Source of the DNA: Solobacterium sp. UBA3691 | GTDB taxonomy: Bacteria; Bacillota_I; Bacilli_A; Erysipelotrichales; Erysipelotrichaceae | Assembly (NCBI GenBank): GCA_002372175.1 | Contig: DFIS01000011.1 | Span: forward strand, 1-53,925 | DNA: 53,925 nt | Direction of reading: 5' to 3' | Part shown: positions 7,387 to 16,358 of the stretch, piece by piece | How positions within the stretch are numbered: the first letter of the stretch is position 1 | Layout: each line of letters starts with the position of its first letter | Translations under genes and position numbers: made by a program | The notes under the pieces: model-generated | Seen by the model: the letters and a program-made list of their open reading frames with translations, nothing else | Databases searched by the model: none | Told to the model about the DNA's origin: nothing

Positions 7387-8409
7387 TTAGAGGAAGTACT
7401 CCTTGTACTCCCCTTCTGAAGGCCTTCCAAGGCAGATGTATACTTTATCATCTGTCATATTTACAATGATGGAATATACTGTTTCGCAGTCCGGCGTTCT
7501 GCCGCGGCAGATTCCTTCGGGAGCTCCTTTTTCGTCCTTCAGAATATCCATGATCACGAACTCATCGATCGTATCTCCTCTTTCAGACATCAGTTCTTTC
7601 AGGCGGAGACCTCTGTCAATGCGTTCATCATCTGTTTTGTTTCTTTCAGGAACGACCGTAAACCTGTTGCCGGTACCGATCATTCCCTGTACGCAGTTCA
7701 CTTCATCCACACCGCCGGGATAGCATTCAAAGTCCGTCGCATTGCCGTACCTGTCTGCCAGCAGCATATTCGTGGATGTTGTTCTGTAAATGTGTCTTGT
7801 GATCTCTGCCGCATCTGCGAAAGTTCTGCTTTCCCAGACCTTCTTGCGTACGACCGTACCGGGTATTGCTACACCGGCATGATCAGTCTTGTCATACATG
7901 GCACTGTTGACCATACCCAGACCGTTATTGGTATAACCGTCACGGATCAGCTGTCCGGCTTCAGTGATACCGATTGCCCGGAAACCGTCAGGTCTTACTA
8001 CGTGCAGGATGACGAGATGATCCTTTACACCTCTGTTGAGATCACAATTCTTGAAGATATACTTCTTCCCTGTCGTTTCGTTATGATAGACACCTGTGGT
8101 ACACTCCGGCAGCCGCTCAAACTTGGAGATCTCATACCTGGCATTGACAGCCATGATCTCTTCGATCCGGTGTCCGGAGCCTTCCGCAATACCTTCCATC
8201 TCTTCGATAGCTTCGGGAAAGAAGTCCTTTGAGGCATCAATGAACTGTCTTGAGAATTCCAGGATCTTTTCCCATCCCGGCACTTCCCCGAATGCTTTCC
8301 TGTAGTAGCTCACGGCAATATCAACTTCTTCTTTTGCCTGCTGACCGTATTGGATACCTCTTTCGCGGTATGTAGGTGCATCCAGAGTTATGACCTTCAT
8401 CTCTTTCAT
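7387..8409 (-). CDS. C45-family Ntn-hydrolase (acyl-CoA:6-APA acyltransferase-like)
   Basis: A 340-residue paralogue of the 6275-7306 gene. The probable nucleophile is C103 in PECTTGVY, with NARYE at 89-93 and KNCDL downstream. The C-terminal strand CLGRPSEGEYKEY is shared with its neighbour. GAGG precedes the ATG. It follows the enolase-superfamily gene by 21 bases, so the two are surely cotranscribed. Having two near-duplicates side by side suggests related substrates of differing acyl chain or amino part. Like the others it lacks an export signal. This family is distinct from bile salt hydrolases (C59), whose nucleophile is at position 2. Exact reaction unknown. Confidence 0.88.
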   Translation of the reverse strand: MKEMKVITLDAPTYRERGIQYGQQAKEEVDIAVSYYRKAFGEVPGWEKILEFSRQFIDASKDFFPEAIEEMEGIAEGSGHRIEEIMAVNARYEISKFERLPECTTGVYHNETTGKKYIFKNCDLNRGVKDHLVILHVVRPDGFRAIGITEAGQLIRDGYTNNGLGMVNSAMYDKTDHAGVAIPGTVVRKKVWESRTFADAAEITRHIYRTTSTNMLLADRYGNATDFECYPGGVDEVNCVQGMIGTGNRFTVVPERNKTDDERIDRGLRLKELMSERGDTIDEFVIMDILKDEKGAPEGICRGRTPDCETVYSIIVNMTDDKVYICLGRPSEGEYKEYFL

Positions 8410-8430
8410 AAATACCTCGCTGAAACTATG

Positions 8431-9510
8431 TTACTTGATCCTGTACTCCTTCAGGAAATCATAATTGATATCCAGTCCGGCACCCGGTGTGCTGTTCGGC
8501 GATACCGTGCTCGTCTTCGGATCGAAGTGGATCGGGTTCACGAACGATTCGTAGATCTTGGCATCATACTGCGGCGGATAGAACTCGGCCATGATCACAC
8601 CCGGTACTGCACAGTCCAGATGTACATGGACCTGCTGCTGTCCGTGCGGGCTCATCGCAATATTGTGTGCCTCGGCATATGCTGAGATCTTCAGATACTG
8701 CGTGATACCGCCCATCGAGCAGGCATCCGGATTCAGTATCTGCGGATGACTCTGATCGATCAGATCTCTGAAACCATAGATCGTATACTCGTTCTCTCCG
8801 GTTGCCAGCGGGATATGACTGTGCTCGGCAAAGTATCTCATGCCTTCATAGTCATCCTGCATTACCGGTTCTTCAAACCAGTACGGATGATAATCCTCGA
8901 TCATTCTGCTCAGTTCCAGTGCCTCATACGCTCTGTATGCACAGTTGGCATCCACCATCAGTCTGACATCATCACCGATCACTTCACGCACTGCCTTGAC
9001 TCGCTTGGCATCTTCTTCAAGACTCAGTACGCCGACCTTCATCTTGACGTTCTTTACGCCCCAGCTCATGTACTCTTCCATCTCTGCCTGCAGCTCAGGA
9101 ATGCCTTTCCCTTCCCCATAGTAGCCTCCCGCAATGTAGCAGGGAACACTGTCACGATAGCCGCCAAGCAGCTTGTACAGAGGCATATTCGCCGCCTTAC
9201 TGCGGATATCCCACAGGGCGATATCCAGGGCTGAGATACTCCTGGTCGAGATACTTCTTCTTCCCAGGAACTTCGGTACATACATCTTTTCAAACAGACG
9301 TTCTACGTTGAGCGGATCTTCACCGATCAGGAACGGCTTCAGATACTCTACATAATCTACATTGTAGCTTGTACCATAGCCTGTGATACCTTCATCTGTC
9401 TCGATAACAGCCAGATTCAGCTCATTGTGTGTAAAGATATGCTTGCCGTTCTGGATCGGCTTGTCCTTCGGCCAGCGATAACTTTGTGAATAGACATCTG
9501 TTATCTTCAT
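8431..9510 (-). CDS. Mandelate racemase-type enolase superfamily enzyme
   Basis: A 359-residue enzyme with the enolase N-terminal capping domain (about 1-125) and a (beta/alpha)7 barrel (about 140-359). The KxK catalytic pair is K156 and K158. The metal ligands read D187, E213 and E239. The His-Asp dyad is H289 (SPHG) with D262, which places it in the mandelate racemase subgroup rather than the muconate-lactonizing or dipeptide epimerase subgroup. Such enzymes abstract the proton alpha to a carboxylate, acting as racemases, epimerases or acid-sugar dehydratases. GAAGGAGG precedes the ATG. It lies 15 bases after the carrier gene, so the carrier probably imports its substrate or a precursor. 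Confidence 0.92.
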   Translation of the reverse strand: MKITDVYSQSYRWPKDKPIQNGKHIFTHNELNLAVIETDEGITGYGTSYNVDYVEYLKPFLIGEDPLNVERLFEKMYVPKFLGRRSISTRSISALDIALWDIRSKAANMPLYKLLGGYRDSVPCYIAGGYYGEGKGIPELQAEMEEYMSWGVKNVKMKVGVLSLEEDAKRVKAVREVIGDDVRLMVDANCAYRAYEALELSRMIEDYHPYWFEEPVMQDDYEGMRYFAEHSHIPLATGENEYTIYGFRDLIDQSHPQILNPDACSMGGITQYLKISAYAEAHNIAMSPHGQQQVHVHLDCAVPGVIMAEFYPPQYDAKIYESFVNPIHFDPKTSTVSPNSTPGAGLDINYDFLKEYRIK

Positions 9511-9525
9511 GATGGCCTCCTTCTA

Positions 9526-10908
9526 TTAAGCGTAACCGATAACTGTAGCGATCATCAGCATGACACAGCCGACGACGATCCACATCAGGAACAGCTTGAT
9601 CATGTAGCTGAACCACTTACCGAACGGAATACCTGCGGCACCGACGAAGCCCATCGTAGCAGCCGCATGAGGCAGGATGTTGTTGCAGAAACCATCACCG
9701 AAGTTGAAGGCCAGAACTGCTGTCTGACGGCTGATACCGACAAGGTCAGCAACCGGCACGAAGATCGGCATAACTGTCGCAGCCTGTCCGCTTCCGGATG
9801 TGATCAGGAAGTTGACCAGAATATTCATGATGAACATTGCCGGAGCTGCCAGAACGTTCGGGAAGATATTCAGTAAGCCTGCCAGTGCATGTACGAGTGT
9901 ATCCATGATCTTACCATCCTGCAGGATCAGAGAGATACTGTAAGCGAAACCGATCAGAGTAGCTGTAGCAGCCATACCCTTCATGCCATCCATGAAGGAC
10001 TTGTTCATTTCTTCAAGAGACATTCTGGAGACCAGACCGCAGAGAACACCCATGTTCAGGAATAAATATGAAGCACTTGAATTAGACATTGTGCCCTGAA
10101 TTGCCTGGTAGATCAGGTAACCGATACCGGCAACAACAATGACTGCTACCGGAATATGTTTCTTTTCCCACTTCGGCATCTTGTCGAGATCGTAGTTTGT
10201 GCCAAGATCAATACCGTAAACATAACTCTTTGTCGGATCTGCCTTGATCTTCTTTGCATATCTTGAAACATACCATACGGCAACGAGATAGAACGGAATC
10301 ATACATACAAGTCTGTACCACATACCGGAGAAGATCGGCAGTTCAGCAATTGTCTGCGCTGTACCTGTATTGGAGAGGTTCATGGCACCGCAGGAGAAAC
10401 CAACAGCACCGCCCAGCATGATCAGTGATACACCGACGATCGCATCGAATCCCAGAGCTGCTGCCGCAACCAGACCCAGAGGAGCCAGCGGGATAAATGT
10501 ATTCAGGTTGATCGGTACACAGAGAACAGCGAACAGACCCATGATCAGAGCGATAACAACGGTTTCCTTACCTTTGACCTTCTGACCAAGTGTAGAAGCT
10601 GCAGCCTGGAACATACCTGTTCCGAGAACGATACCAAGACCGCCGCCGCTGAGCATCAGTGAGAAGATAATACCACGGGCATTTGTCATACCGTCAAATA
10701 CATACTTCAGTACGGACAGCGGATTGACCGGGCTCTTTTCAACATACTGGAATGAATTAGGATCGACTACAGTCTGACCTGCTTCATTGGTGATTCTTGC
10801 ATATTCACCTGCCGGAACGATCCAGGTAAGGATTGCAGCAAATACCATAACTGCCAGAATGATAACTAGTGAAGGCGGTACTTTGAATTTTTTCTTTGTT
10901 TCAGACAT
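9526..10908 (-). CDS. YfcC/C4-dicarboxylate-carrier-like membrane transporter
   Basis: A 460-residue protein with about twelve hydrophobic segments, of the YfcC family in the DcuC/ion-transporter superfamily. It opens with a short basic N-terminus and the segment LTWIVPAGEY typical of the family. These carriers take up dicarboxylates, amino acids or peptides; the substrate here is unproven. It is the first gene of the operon that continues with the enolase-superfamily enzyme, two C45 hydrolases and a serine hydrolase, so it is the likely entry route for the compound they degrade. AAAGGGGA lies before the ATG. Several dyads upstream suggest LysR control by the gene at 11105. Confidence 0.88.
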   Translation of the reverse strand: MSETKKKFKVPPSLVIILAVMVFAAILTWIVPAGEYARITNEAGQTVVDPNSFQYVEKSPVNPLSVLKYVFDGMTNARGIIFSLMLSGGGLGIVLGTGMFQAAASTLGQKVKGKETVVIALIMGLFAVLCVPINLNTFIPLAPLGLVAAAALGFDAIVGVSLIMLGGAVGFSCGAMNLSNTGTAQTIAELPIFSGMWYRLVCMIPFYLVAVWYVSRYAKKIKADPTKSYVYGIDLGTNYDLDKMPKWEKKHIPVAVIVVAGIGYLIYQAIQGTMSNSSASYLFLNMGVLCGLVSRMSLEEMNKSFMDGMKGMAATATLIGFAYSISLILQDGKIMDTLVHALAGLLNIFPNVLAAPAMFIMNILVNFLITSGSGQAATVMPIFVPVADLVGISRQTAVLAFNFGDGFCNNILPHAAATMGFVGAAGIPFGKWFSYMIKLFLMWIVVGCVMLMIATVIGYA

Positions 10909-10935
10909 TTTTTGAATTCCCCTTTCATCAAATAA

Positions 10936-11019
10936 CTAATCTGTGGTGAGTGTTTACAAGTACTTGTGCTACACTTTCAGATTAATTAGGATGTTTAACA
11001 AAGTCTAATATCGGATTAG
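10936..11019. promoter_or_regulatory. Dyad-rich control region upstream of the carrier operon
   Basis: Three elements are visible: CTAATCTG (10936-10943) paired with CAGATTA (10978-10984); the perfect palindrome ACAAGTACTTGT (10956-10967); and CTAATATCGGATTAG (11005-11019). The last fits the LysR box T-N11-A. The LysR gene at 11105 is adjacent and the likely binder; this is inference. Confidence 0.5.
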
Positions 11020-11051
11020 TGATGTTCACGATAACCATTCTGTTATCGCGC

Positions 11052-11080
11052 AAAAAGATGACCCTTTCACGAGTCATCTT
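11052..11080 (-). terminator. Terminator of the LysR gene at 11105
   Basis: On the minus strand AAGATGAC pairs with GTCATCTT across a 10-base loop and is followed by TTTG. It separates the LysR gene from the carrier operon. Confidence 0.75.
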
Positions 11081-11104
11081 CAGTATTCTTTCGGTTATAC
11101 AGTG

Positions 11105-12082
11105 TTATTTATCAGCCATTGCCTTCATATACATGGTCTTGGCATCGAGCTGCGGCTCTTCGGTTATGATCTTTTTCGTCAGATCGATCAGTTTCTTTGC
11201 GGAAGGAGATAATCCCACAGCTGCGTTATATGCCGCAACAACATATCTGATCAGCGGTTTATTGTTGATCTGCGCGATCACAGGCTTGATTGCCGGAAAC
11301 GGCGGCAGGAAGGAACTGTCCGGGGTAAAGACGAGCCCCGTGCCGTAACATGCCAGCTGGAAAGCCGTATCACTGTTATTGATCTCGACGATATCGCCGG
11401 GCAGGATATTGTACTTCTCGAATACGTTGTAGGTATACCTGTGCAGCCCGTACCCTTCTGCCGGGCAGATAAACGTCTGTCCGTTCAGTTCTTCGGGAAG
11501 AATCATGAGAGGATGATCCAGATCATTGCCGGTAATATCCTTGCCTTCCAGGATCGGATGTCCCGGAGGTATGATCAGATATACACGCTCGATCGTGATC
11601 GTCTCATACTCCAGCCCAAGCGCACGGATCGGCAGTGTGGTAATACTGAGATCCATGGTTCCGGCAAGCAGTTTCTGCTCGATCTGATCACTGTTTCCTT
11701 CGATGATCTTGATATCCAGTTCCGGAAACTCTTCCTTGTATGCAGGAAGAAGATACGGAAGCCAGTCGCATCCCCGGGTATTGCCTATGCCGATCGTCAG
11801 TCTGCTGATCCGGTGATTTGCCAGCTCTTCCATCTCGTTGTCAAACTTCTGCTGGATCTGGATGATCTTGCCCATCTCACGGATGAACTTCTCACCGGCA
11901 TATGTCAGTACGACCGGGTTCTGCGAGCGGTCAAACAGCTTTACACCGTAATAGCTCTCCACCTTGTTGATAAAGTTGCTCAGAGCAGGCTGAGAGATAT
12001 ACAGCTTCTCGGCAGCCCTGGTAATGTTCTTCTCTTCTACTACCATGAGAAGATAGTTGAATTGTTCCGGTGTGATCTTCAT
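11105..12082 (-). CDS. LysR-family transcriptional regulator
   Basis: A LysR protein of about 325 residues. The N-terminal helix-turn-helix includes NITRAAEKLYISQPALSNFI; the rest is the effector-binding domain. Two starts are possible. The ATG at 12082 has AAAGGAA about 12 bases upstream, somewhat far, whereas the earlier one at 12109 has no ribosome binding site, so 12082 is chosen with moderate certainty. It lies directly before the YfcC-enolase-C45 operon, whose leader is full of dyads, and is the natural candidate activator. It is closely related to the frameshifted LysR gene just upstream (12193-13151), so one of the pair has been made redundant. Confidence 0.92.
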   Translation of the reverse strand: MKITPEQFNYLLMVVEEKNITRAAEKLYISQPALSNFINKVESYYGVKLFDRSQNPVVLTYAGEKFIREMGKIIQIQQKFDNEMEELANHRISRLTIGIGNTRGCDWLPYLLPAYKEEFPELDIKIIEGNSDQIEQKLLAGTMDLSITTLPIRALGLEYETITIERVYLIIPPGHPILEGKDITGNDLDHPLMILPEELNGQTFICPAEGYGLHRYTYNVFEKYNILPGDIVEINNSDTAFQLACYGTGLVFTPDSSFLPPFPAIKPVIAQINNKPLIRYVVAAYNAAVGLSPSAKKLIDLTKKIITEEPQLDAKTMYMKAMADK

Positions 12083-12192
12083 ATGGCGTTCTATTCCTTT
12101 CGTTATCATCTGAAGGACTGTTTCAATTATACCGATATTTCCATCATCCCTTCAAATATCAGTCATATGCAGTGCATATACAGGATCGGATA

Positions 12193-13151
12193 CTATTTCC
12201 AGTAAGAATCGATCTGCTGTTTCAGTTTGCTGTCTGCAGTTTCCTTTGTTATTTCAATAAAAGCCTTTGTAAAAACGGATAATCCAACAGAAGAATTATA
12301 TGCTGCCACTACTTCACGGGACATGGACTTGTTATTAATGGTTGCGATCACCGGTTTTTTCATGGGAATCATCGTGGTGAATACTGAATCTGTTATAAGT
12401 GCCAGACCGTTTCCGTAACAGGCAAGAAGGTACGCTGTCACACTGCCGGCAACTTCTGTCATTTCCCCGGGTGTTATCTTACACTCTTCAAATATATTTT
12501 TAGCAAATGTATTCAGGTTCTGCCCTTCTTTTGATATAAGAAAATGCTGTCCGTTAAGCTCTTCCGGCGTAACCGACAAAGGATCATGGATACTGTTGCC
12601 CGCCAGGTCTTTACCGTTCAGTATCGGATGTCCCTGTGGAATGATCAGATATATTTTTTCTTCTCCGATCATTTCATAATCTATGCCGGCAGTGCTTAAC
12701 GGAAGCGAAGTGACCACAAAGTCTATGATTCCTTTCAGCAGTCTTTGTTCAAGATTTGCGTTATTATCTCAATGATCTCAACATCGATCTCTGGATACTT
12801 ATTCTTGTATGAAGGCAGGAGGTATGGAAGCCATGTACTTGCACGTGTGCTTCCCATCCCAATCGTTATCCTGTCTGCCCGGTGATTGGCAAGTTCTTCC
12901 ATCTCATGATCAAACTTCTTCTGAAGCCGGATGATCTCTCCCATCCCCTTCATGAATTGTTCACCTGCATACGTCAGTGTTACCGGATTGCGCACACGAT
13001 TAAAGAGTCTGATACCGTAGTAGCTTTCTACTTTGTTTATGTAATTCGTTAATGCCGGCTGTGATACATAAAGCTTTTCGGCTGCTCTTGTAATGTTTCC
13101 CTCTTCCGCAACAGCCTGTAAATATGCAAATTTATCCTTTGTAATAATCAT
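12193..13151 (-). pseudogene. LysR-family regulator broken by a frameshift
   Basis: The N-terminal half, residues 1 to about 130 from the ATG at 13151, is a normal LysR DNA-binding domain with NITRAAEKLYVSQPALTNYI. The frame then runs to a stop near 12735. The rest of the effector domain continues in another frame from about 12766 to 12193 (NNANLEQRLLKGIIDFVVTS onwards). Comparison with the intact paralogue at 11105 shows that a single missing base around 12766-12770, between the codons for IIE and NNANLE, explains the break. Everything else is intact, so this is either a very recent mutation or a sequencing error. If real, the protein lacks effector sensing. Confidence 0.8.
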
Positions 13152-13240
13152 TTGCTCACCATACTTATCAGTGTTTGAAACTGCTTATCGTCCCGTAGTA
13201 TTACTGATTGTACTTCTCCGCTGCAAACATACAGCTGATT

Positions 13241-13627
13241 CTAAACATCTTTTGCGGCAATAACATCCATCTCTACCTTAAAGCCAAAGTGAAGATCCTT
13301 CGCGGTGATCACGGTTCTTGCCGGACAGTCATCCGGAAAGTACTTTGCGTATACTGCGTTCACTGCATCCCAGTCTTCGATATTCTTGATGTATACACAG
13401 CACTTCAGCACACGATCCAGACCGGATCCTGCTTCATTCAGGATCACCCCGATATTCCGGATGACCTGATCTGCTTCTTCGGCTACGGTGCCGAAACGTC
13501 TTTCTCCGGTCTCCGGATCTATTGCGAACTGTCCCGAAAGATATACGATACCGTTATGCACGACAGCAGGAGAATACTGTCCGTTGGCCTTGATTCCCTT
13601 GATCTGTTTGATATGTTCTATTTTCAT
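13241..13627 (-). CDS. RidA/YjgF family enamine-imine deaminase
   Basis: A 128-residue protein of the standard RidA length. The conserved substrate-carboxylate Arg is R104 in CPARTVITAKDL, and the N-terminal YSPAVVHNG and LSGQFAIDPETG strands are typical. RidA enzymes hydrolyse reactive 2-aminoacrylate and related imines made by PLP enzymes acting on serine or threonine. The gene overlaps the preceding M20 gene by four bases (ATGA), so the two are translationally coupled. The divergent PLP enzyme at 15210 would be a source of such intermediates, which makes the pairing meaningful. I see no oddity in the protein. Confidence 0.93.
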   Translation of the reverse strand: MKIEHIKQIKGIKANGQYSPAVVHNGIVYLSGQFAIDPETGERRFGTVAEEADQVIRNIGVILNEAGSGLDRVLKCCVYIKNIEDWDAVNAVYAKYFPDDCPARTVITAKDLHFGFKVEMDVIAAKDV

Positions 13628-15063
13628 TTTGTCAGCCTCGGTTCTGCCCCATCGGGGATCGGTGATACATACGGTTCTGCTTCCCAGCTCTTCGCAAATT
13701 CTTCCTTTACCGGGGTCAGTTTCTCCGGATGTTCGAAGATATCGGCAGCAGCCAGCGCAAGGACTTTCCCTGTCGTCAGCATTCCCTTATGGGCTAACGG
13801 AGACTTGCCTTGTGCAACTGCCTGCCAACTATGCAGCTGTGTATCCTTGGCATAATCGGCAGTACCAATCTGGGTCACAGGCAGGATCTGACTGACATCA
13901 CCGACATCTGTTGAAGCTGTCTTTTCCGCAAAGACATACTCCAGCGGGAACAGGATATCCACGATCTCCTTATCACGGATACGATCAGCCAGGTCATCCC
14001 GGCGGTAATACTCACGCAGTGTATTCTCGTTTGAACCCTTCACATCCGCGGTAAACGTTTTTCTGATCTCCCTGGCAAAGACGATATCTTCTTCCGTTAC
14101 CGGAACCGGACCAACAGTCTCAAACGCTTCATAGACGATCTTGTCCAGGGCATGATTTGTGCGAAGGTCTGAGCAGGCACGGTCAAACTGCATTTCCACT
14201 TTGGTATCGGTCATCAGTGCTGCTCCTTTGGCGATATTGATCACCCGCTCGTAAATGCTTCTTGCGTCTGACATTTTCGGGCTTCTGATCTGATACAGCA
14301 GTGTAGCATCGCTCTGTACGACGTTTGCGGTTCTTCCGCCGGCATCAAGGAACGCATAATGCACACGTGCTTTATCGGGAATATGCTCACGCAGGAACTG
14401 TACACCGATATTCATCAGTTCTGCCGCATCAAGTGCACTGCGTCCCTTTTCCGGTGCGGATGCCGCATGACTGCTGAGTCCCGTAAACTTGAATGTTGCC
14501 TGGATCGAAGCCAGCGCAAACGGCATCTGTACAAGATTCATTGATGACGGATGCCATGTCAGTGCACAGTCAATATCTCTGAAGCATCCTGCCTTGACCA
14601 TCCACGCCTTGCCGGATCCTCCTTCTTCCGCCGGACATCCATAGTACACGATCTTTCCCGGCTTTCCGCTTTCCTGCAGATAGTGCTTGACCGCAAAGGC
14701 AGCCGCAAGAACACCGGCTCCGAAGATATTATGTCCGCAGCCATGTCCGCTGCCGCCGGGGATGATCGGCTTACGCTCACATACACCGGCTTCCTGAGAC
14801 AATCCCGGCAAGGCGTCAAACTCCCCGAGGAAACCGACGGATGGACCATCATCCGTCCCGAACGTGCCCTTAAACGCCGTCTGCAGACCGCCGATCCCGC
14901 GCTCTACCGCAAAGCCTTCCTTTTCGAGAATACGGCAGTATAAGTCTGCAGACTTGAACTCTTCAAACTTTGTCTCCGCATACTCCCAGATCTGATCACT
15001 GAGATCGGTAAATAAGGAACGATTGTCTTCAATGTAGCTGATGATCTCATCTCGATAAGACAT
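13624..15063 (-). CDS. M20-family amidohydrolase (AbgB-like)
   Basis: A 479-residue metal-dependent amidohydrolase close to p-aminobenzoyl-glutamate hydrolase subunit B. Metal and catalytic residues are visible: H107-G-C109-G-H111, E146-E147 in PAEEGGSGK and H171 in TWHP. A dimerisation insert follows. Family members remove N-acyl or peptide groups from amino acids. The start is certain, with CAGGAGG seven bases before the ATG. It leads a two-gene operon with RidA and is divergent from the PLP enzyme at 15210 across a 146-base shared promoter region. A deacylase feeding free amino acids to the PLP enzyme is a reasonable reading. Confidence 0.92.
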   Translation of the reverse strand: MSYRDEIISYIEDNRSLFTDLSDQIWEYAETKFEEFKSADLYCRILEKEGFAVERGIGGLQTAFKGTFGTDDGPSVGFLGEFDALPGLSQEAGVCERKPIIPGGSGHGCGHNIFGAGVLAAAFAVKHYLQESGKPGKIVYYGCPAEEGGSGKAWMVKAGCFRDIDCALTWHPSSMNLVQMPFALASIQATFKFTGLSSHAASAPEKGRSALDAAELMNIGVQFLREHIPDKARVHYAFLDAGGRTANVVQSDATLLYQIRSPKMSDARSIYERVINIAKGAALMTDTKVEMQFDRACSDLRTNHALDKIVYEAFETVGPVPVTEEDIVFAREIRKTFTADVKGSNENTLREYYRRDDLADRIRDKEIVDILFPLEYVFAEKTASTDVGDVSQILPVTQIGTADYAKDTQLHSWQAVAQGKSPLAHKGMLTTGKVLALAAADIFEHPEKLTPVKEEFAKSWEAEPYVSPIPDGAEPRLTK

Positions 15064-15151
15064 AATTATCCTCCTGTATATAATTTTTTCTATTTATGAA
15101 TCCATTATTGCGTTATTTACTGTTCAATTCAAGCATATAAACATTATTTTA

Positions 15152-15179
15152 TTGTTTTGTGTAGAATTTTTTCTATAAT
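15152..15179 (+). promoter_or_regulatory. Promoter of the PLP enzyme gene
   Basis: TTGTTT (15152-15157), a 16-base spacer and a perfect TATAAT (15174-15179). It lies 30 bases before the ATG at 15210, in the AT-rich divergent intergenic region shared with the M20 gene. Confidence 0.65.
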
Positions 15180-15209
15180 GAGATTAAGAGAAAACATAAA
15201 GAGATCATT

Positions 15210-16322
15210 ATGATTCAGTCTGAATACTCATTTCTTCCCACACCAAGTCTGATCATTGATTATGATCAGGCCCTTTCCAACATCCGCATGATGCAGGAAA
15301 AAGCAGATGCCATGCACGTCAAACTGCGTCCGCACATCAAGACCCACAAGATGCCCTTCTTTGCCAAGCTGCAGATGGAAGCCGGTGCCTGCGGTATTGC
15401 CTGCGCCAAGATCGGTGAGGCCGAAGTCATGGCGGATCACGGCATCGGTGACATTCTGATCGCCAACGAGATCATCGGCATCGACAAGTACGAAAGACTG
15501 CGTGACCTGCACAGACGCATCCATATCCGTGTCGGTATTGATAATATTTACCAGCTGCGGCAGATGGAGGAAGTATTTGCCAACGAGGAAAAGCCTCTCG
15601 AAGTGGAGATCGAATATGAAGTCGGTGAAGTACGTTCCGGTATTGTTACCGATGAGCAGCTGACAGAACTTGTCACAGCGATCAATGCCAGTACCTGCGT
15701 AGTGCTGAAGGGTGTCTTCTCCCACGAGGGGCATACCTACAAAGCAGACAATATCGAAGACTGCATAAGAAAAAGCAGAGAAGCACATGCCCGTACAGTC
15801 CGTGCTGCCAACATCATGAGAGAGTTAGGCGCAGATATCGATACGATCAGTATCGGTGCTACCCCTGCCGCCATGAATGACTCTCTGCTGGAAGGCGTGA
15901 CCGAGCTGCGTATCGGTACGTATATCTTCTTCGATGTCGGACAGTCGCAGGCAATCAATAATTACGGTTACTGTGCCGCCACCGTACTGGGATCTGTGAT
16001 CTCCAAGCCGCAGGGAGACAGGGTTGTCCTGGATACCGGTGCCAAAGCTCTGGTCTCGCAGAACCGTCCCACAGGCATCTGTGCCACCAACGGCTTCGGT
16101 GCGGTCAAAGGTGCTGAGCATATCACGATCGATAACCTGTATGATGAACACGCTGTTCTGACAAATCACGAGTTCCATGAGCTTGTGTCAGTCGGAGACA
16201 AGGTTGAGATCATTCCCAGTCATATCTGCCCGACAGTCAACTTGTACGATACAGCAGTACTGGTGTCACACGGAAAAGTACTGCAGTATCTGCCGATCGA
16301 ATGCAGAGGAAAGACTCAGTAA
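15210..16322 (+). CDS. D-threonine aldolase / D-serine dehydratase-like PLP enzyme
   Basis: A 370-residue fold-type III PLP enzyme. An alanine-racemase-like barrel comes first, with the PLP lysine K44 in RPHIKTHK. The C-terminal metal-binding domain contains H338 and C340 in PSHICPTVNLYD, the zinc site of the DSD1/D-serine dehydratase-like family. Relatives split D-threonine to glycine and acetaldehyde or dehydrate D-serine to pyruvate and ammonia. The ATG has only a weak AGAG upstream, but no better start exists. It is followed 37 bases later by a DauR-type regulator and is divergent from M20-RidA. RidA would clear the 2-aminoacrylate released by a dehydratase. Aldolase versus dehydratase cannot be decided here. 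Confidence 0.9.
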   Translation: MIQSEYSFLPTPSLIIDYDQALSNIRMMQEKADAMHVKLRPHIKTHKMPFFAKLQMEAGACGIACAKIGEAEVMADHGIGDILIANEIIGIDKYERLRDLHRRIHIRVGIDNIYQLRQMEEVFANEEKPLEVEIEYEVGEVRSGIVTDEQLTELVTAINASTCVVLKGVFSHEGHTYKADNIEDCIRKSREAHARTVRAANIMRELGADIDTISIGATPAAMNDSLLEGVTELRIGTYIFFDVGQSQAINNYGYCAATVLGSVISKPQGDRVVLDTGAKALVSQNRPTGICATNGFGAVKGAEHITIDNLYDEHAVLTNHEFHELVSVGDKVEIIPSHICPTVNLYDTAVLVSHGKVLQYLPIECRGKTQ

Positions 16323-16358
16323 CTGTATCTTTCCGTGATCTGATATATAATTCTGTTA

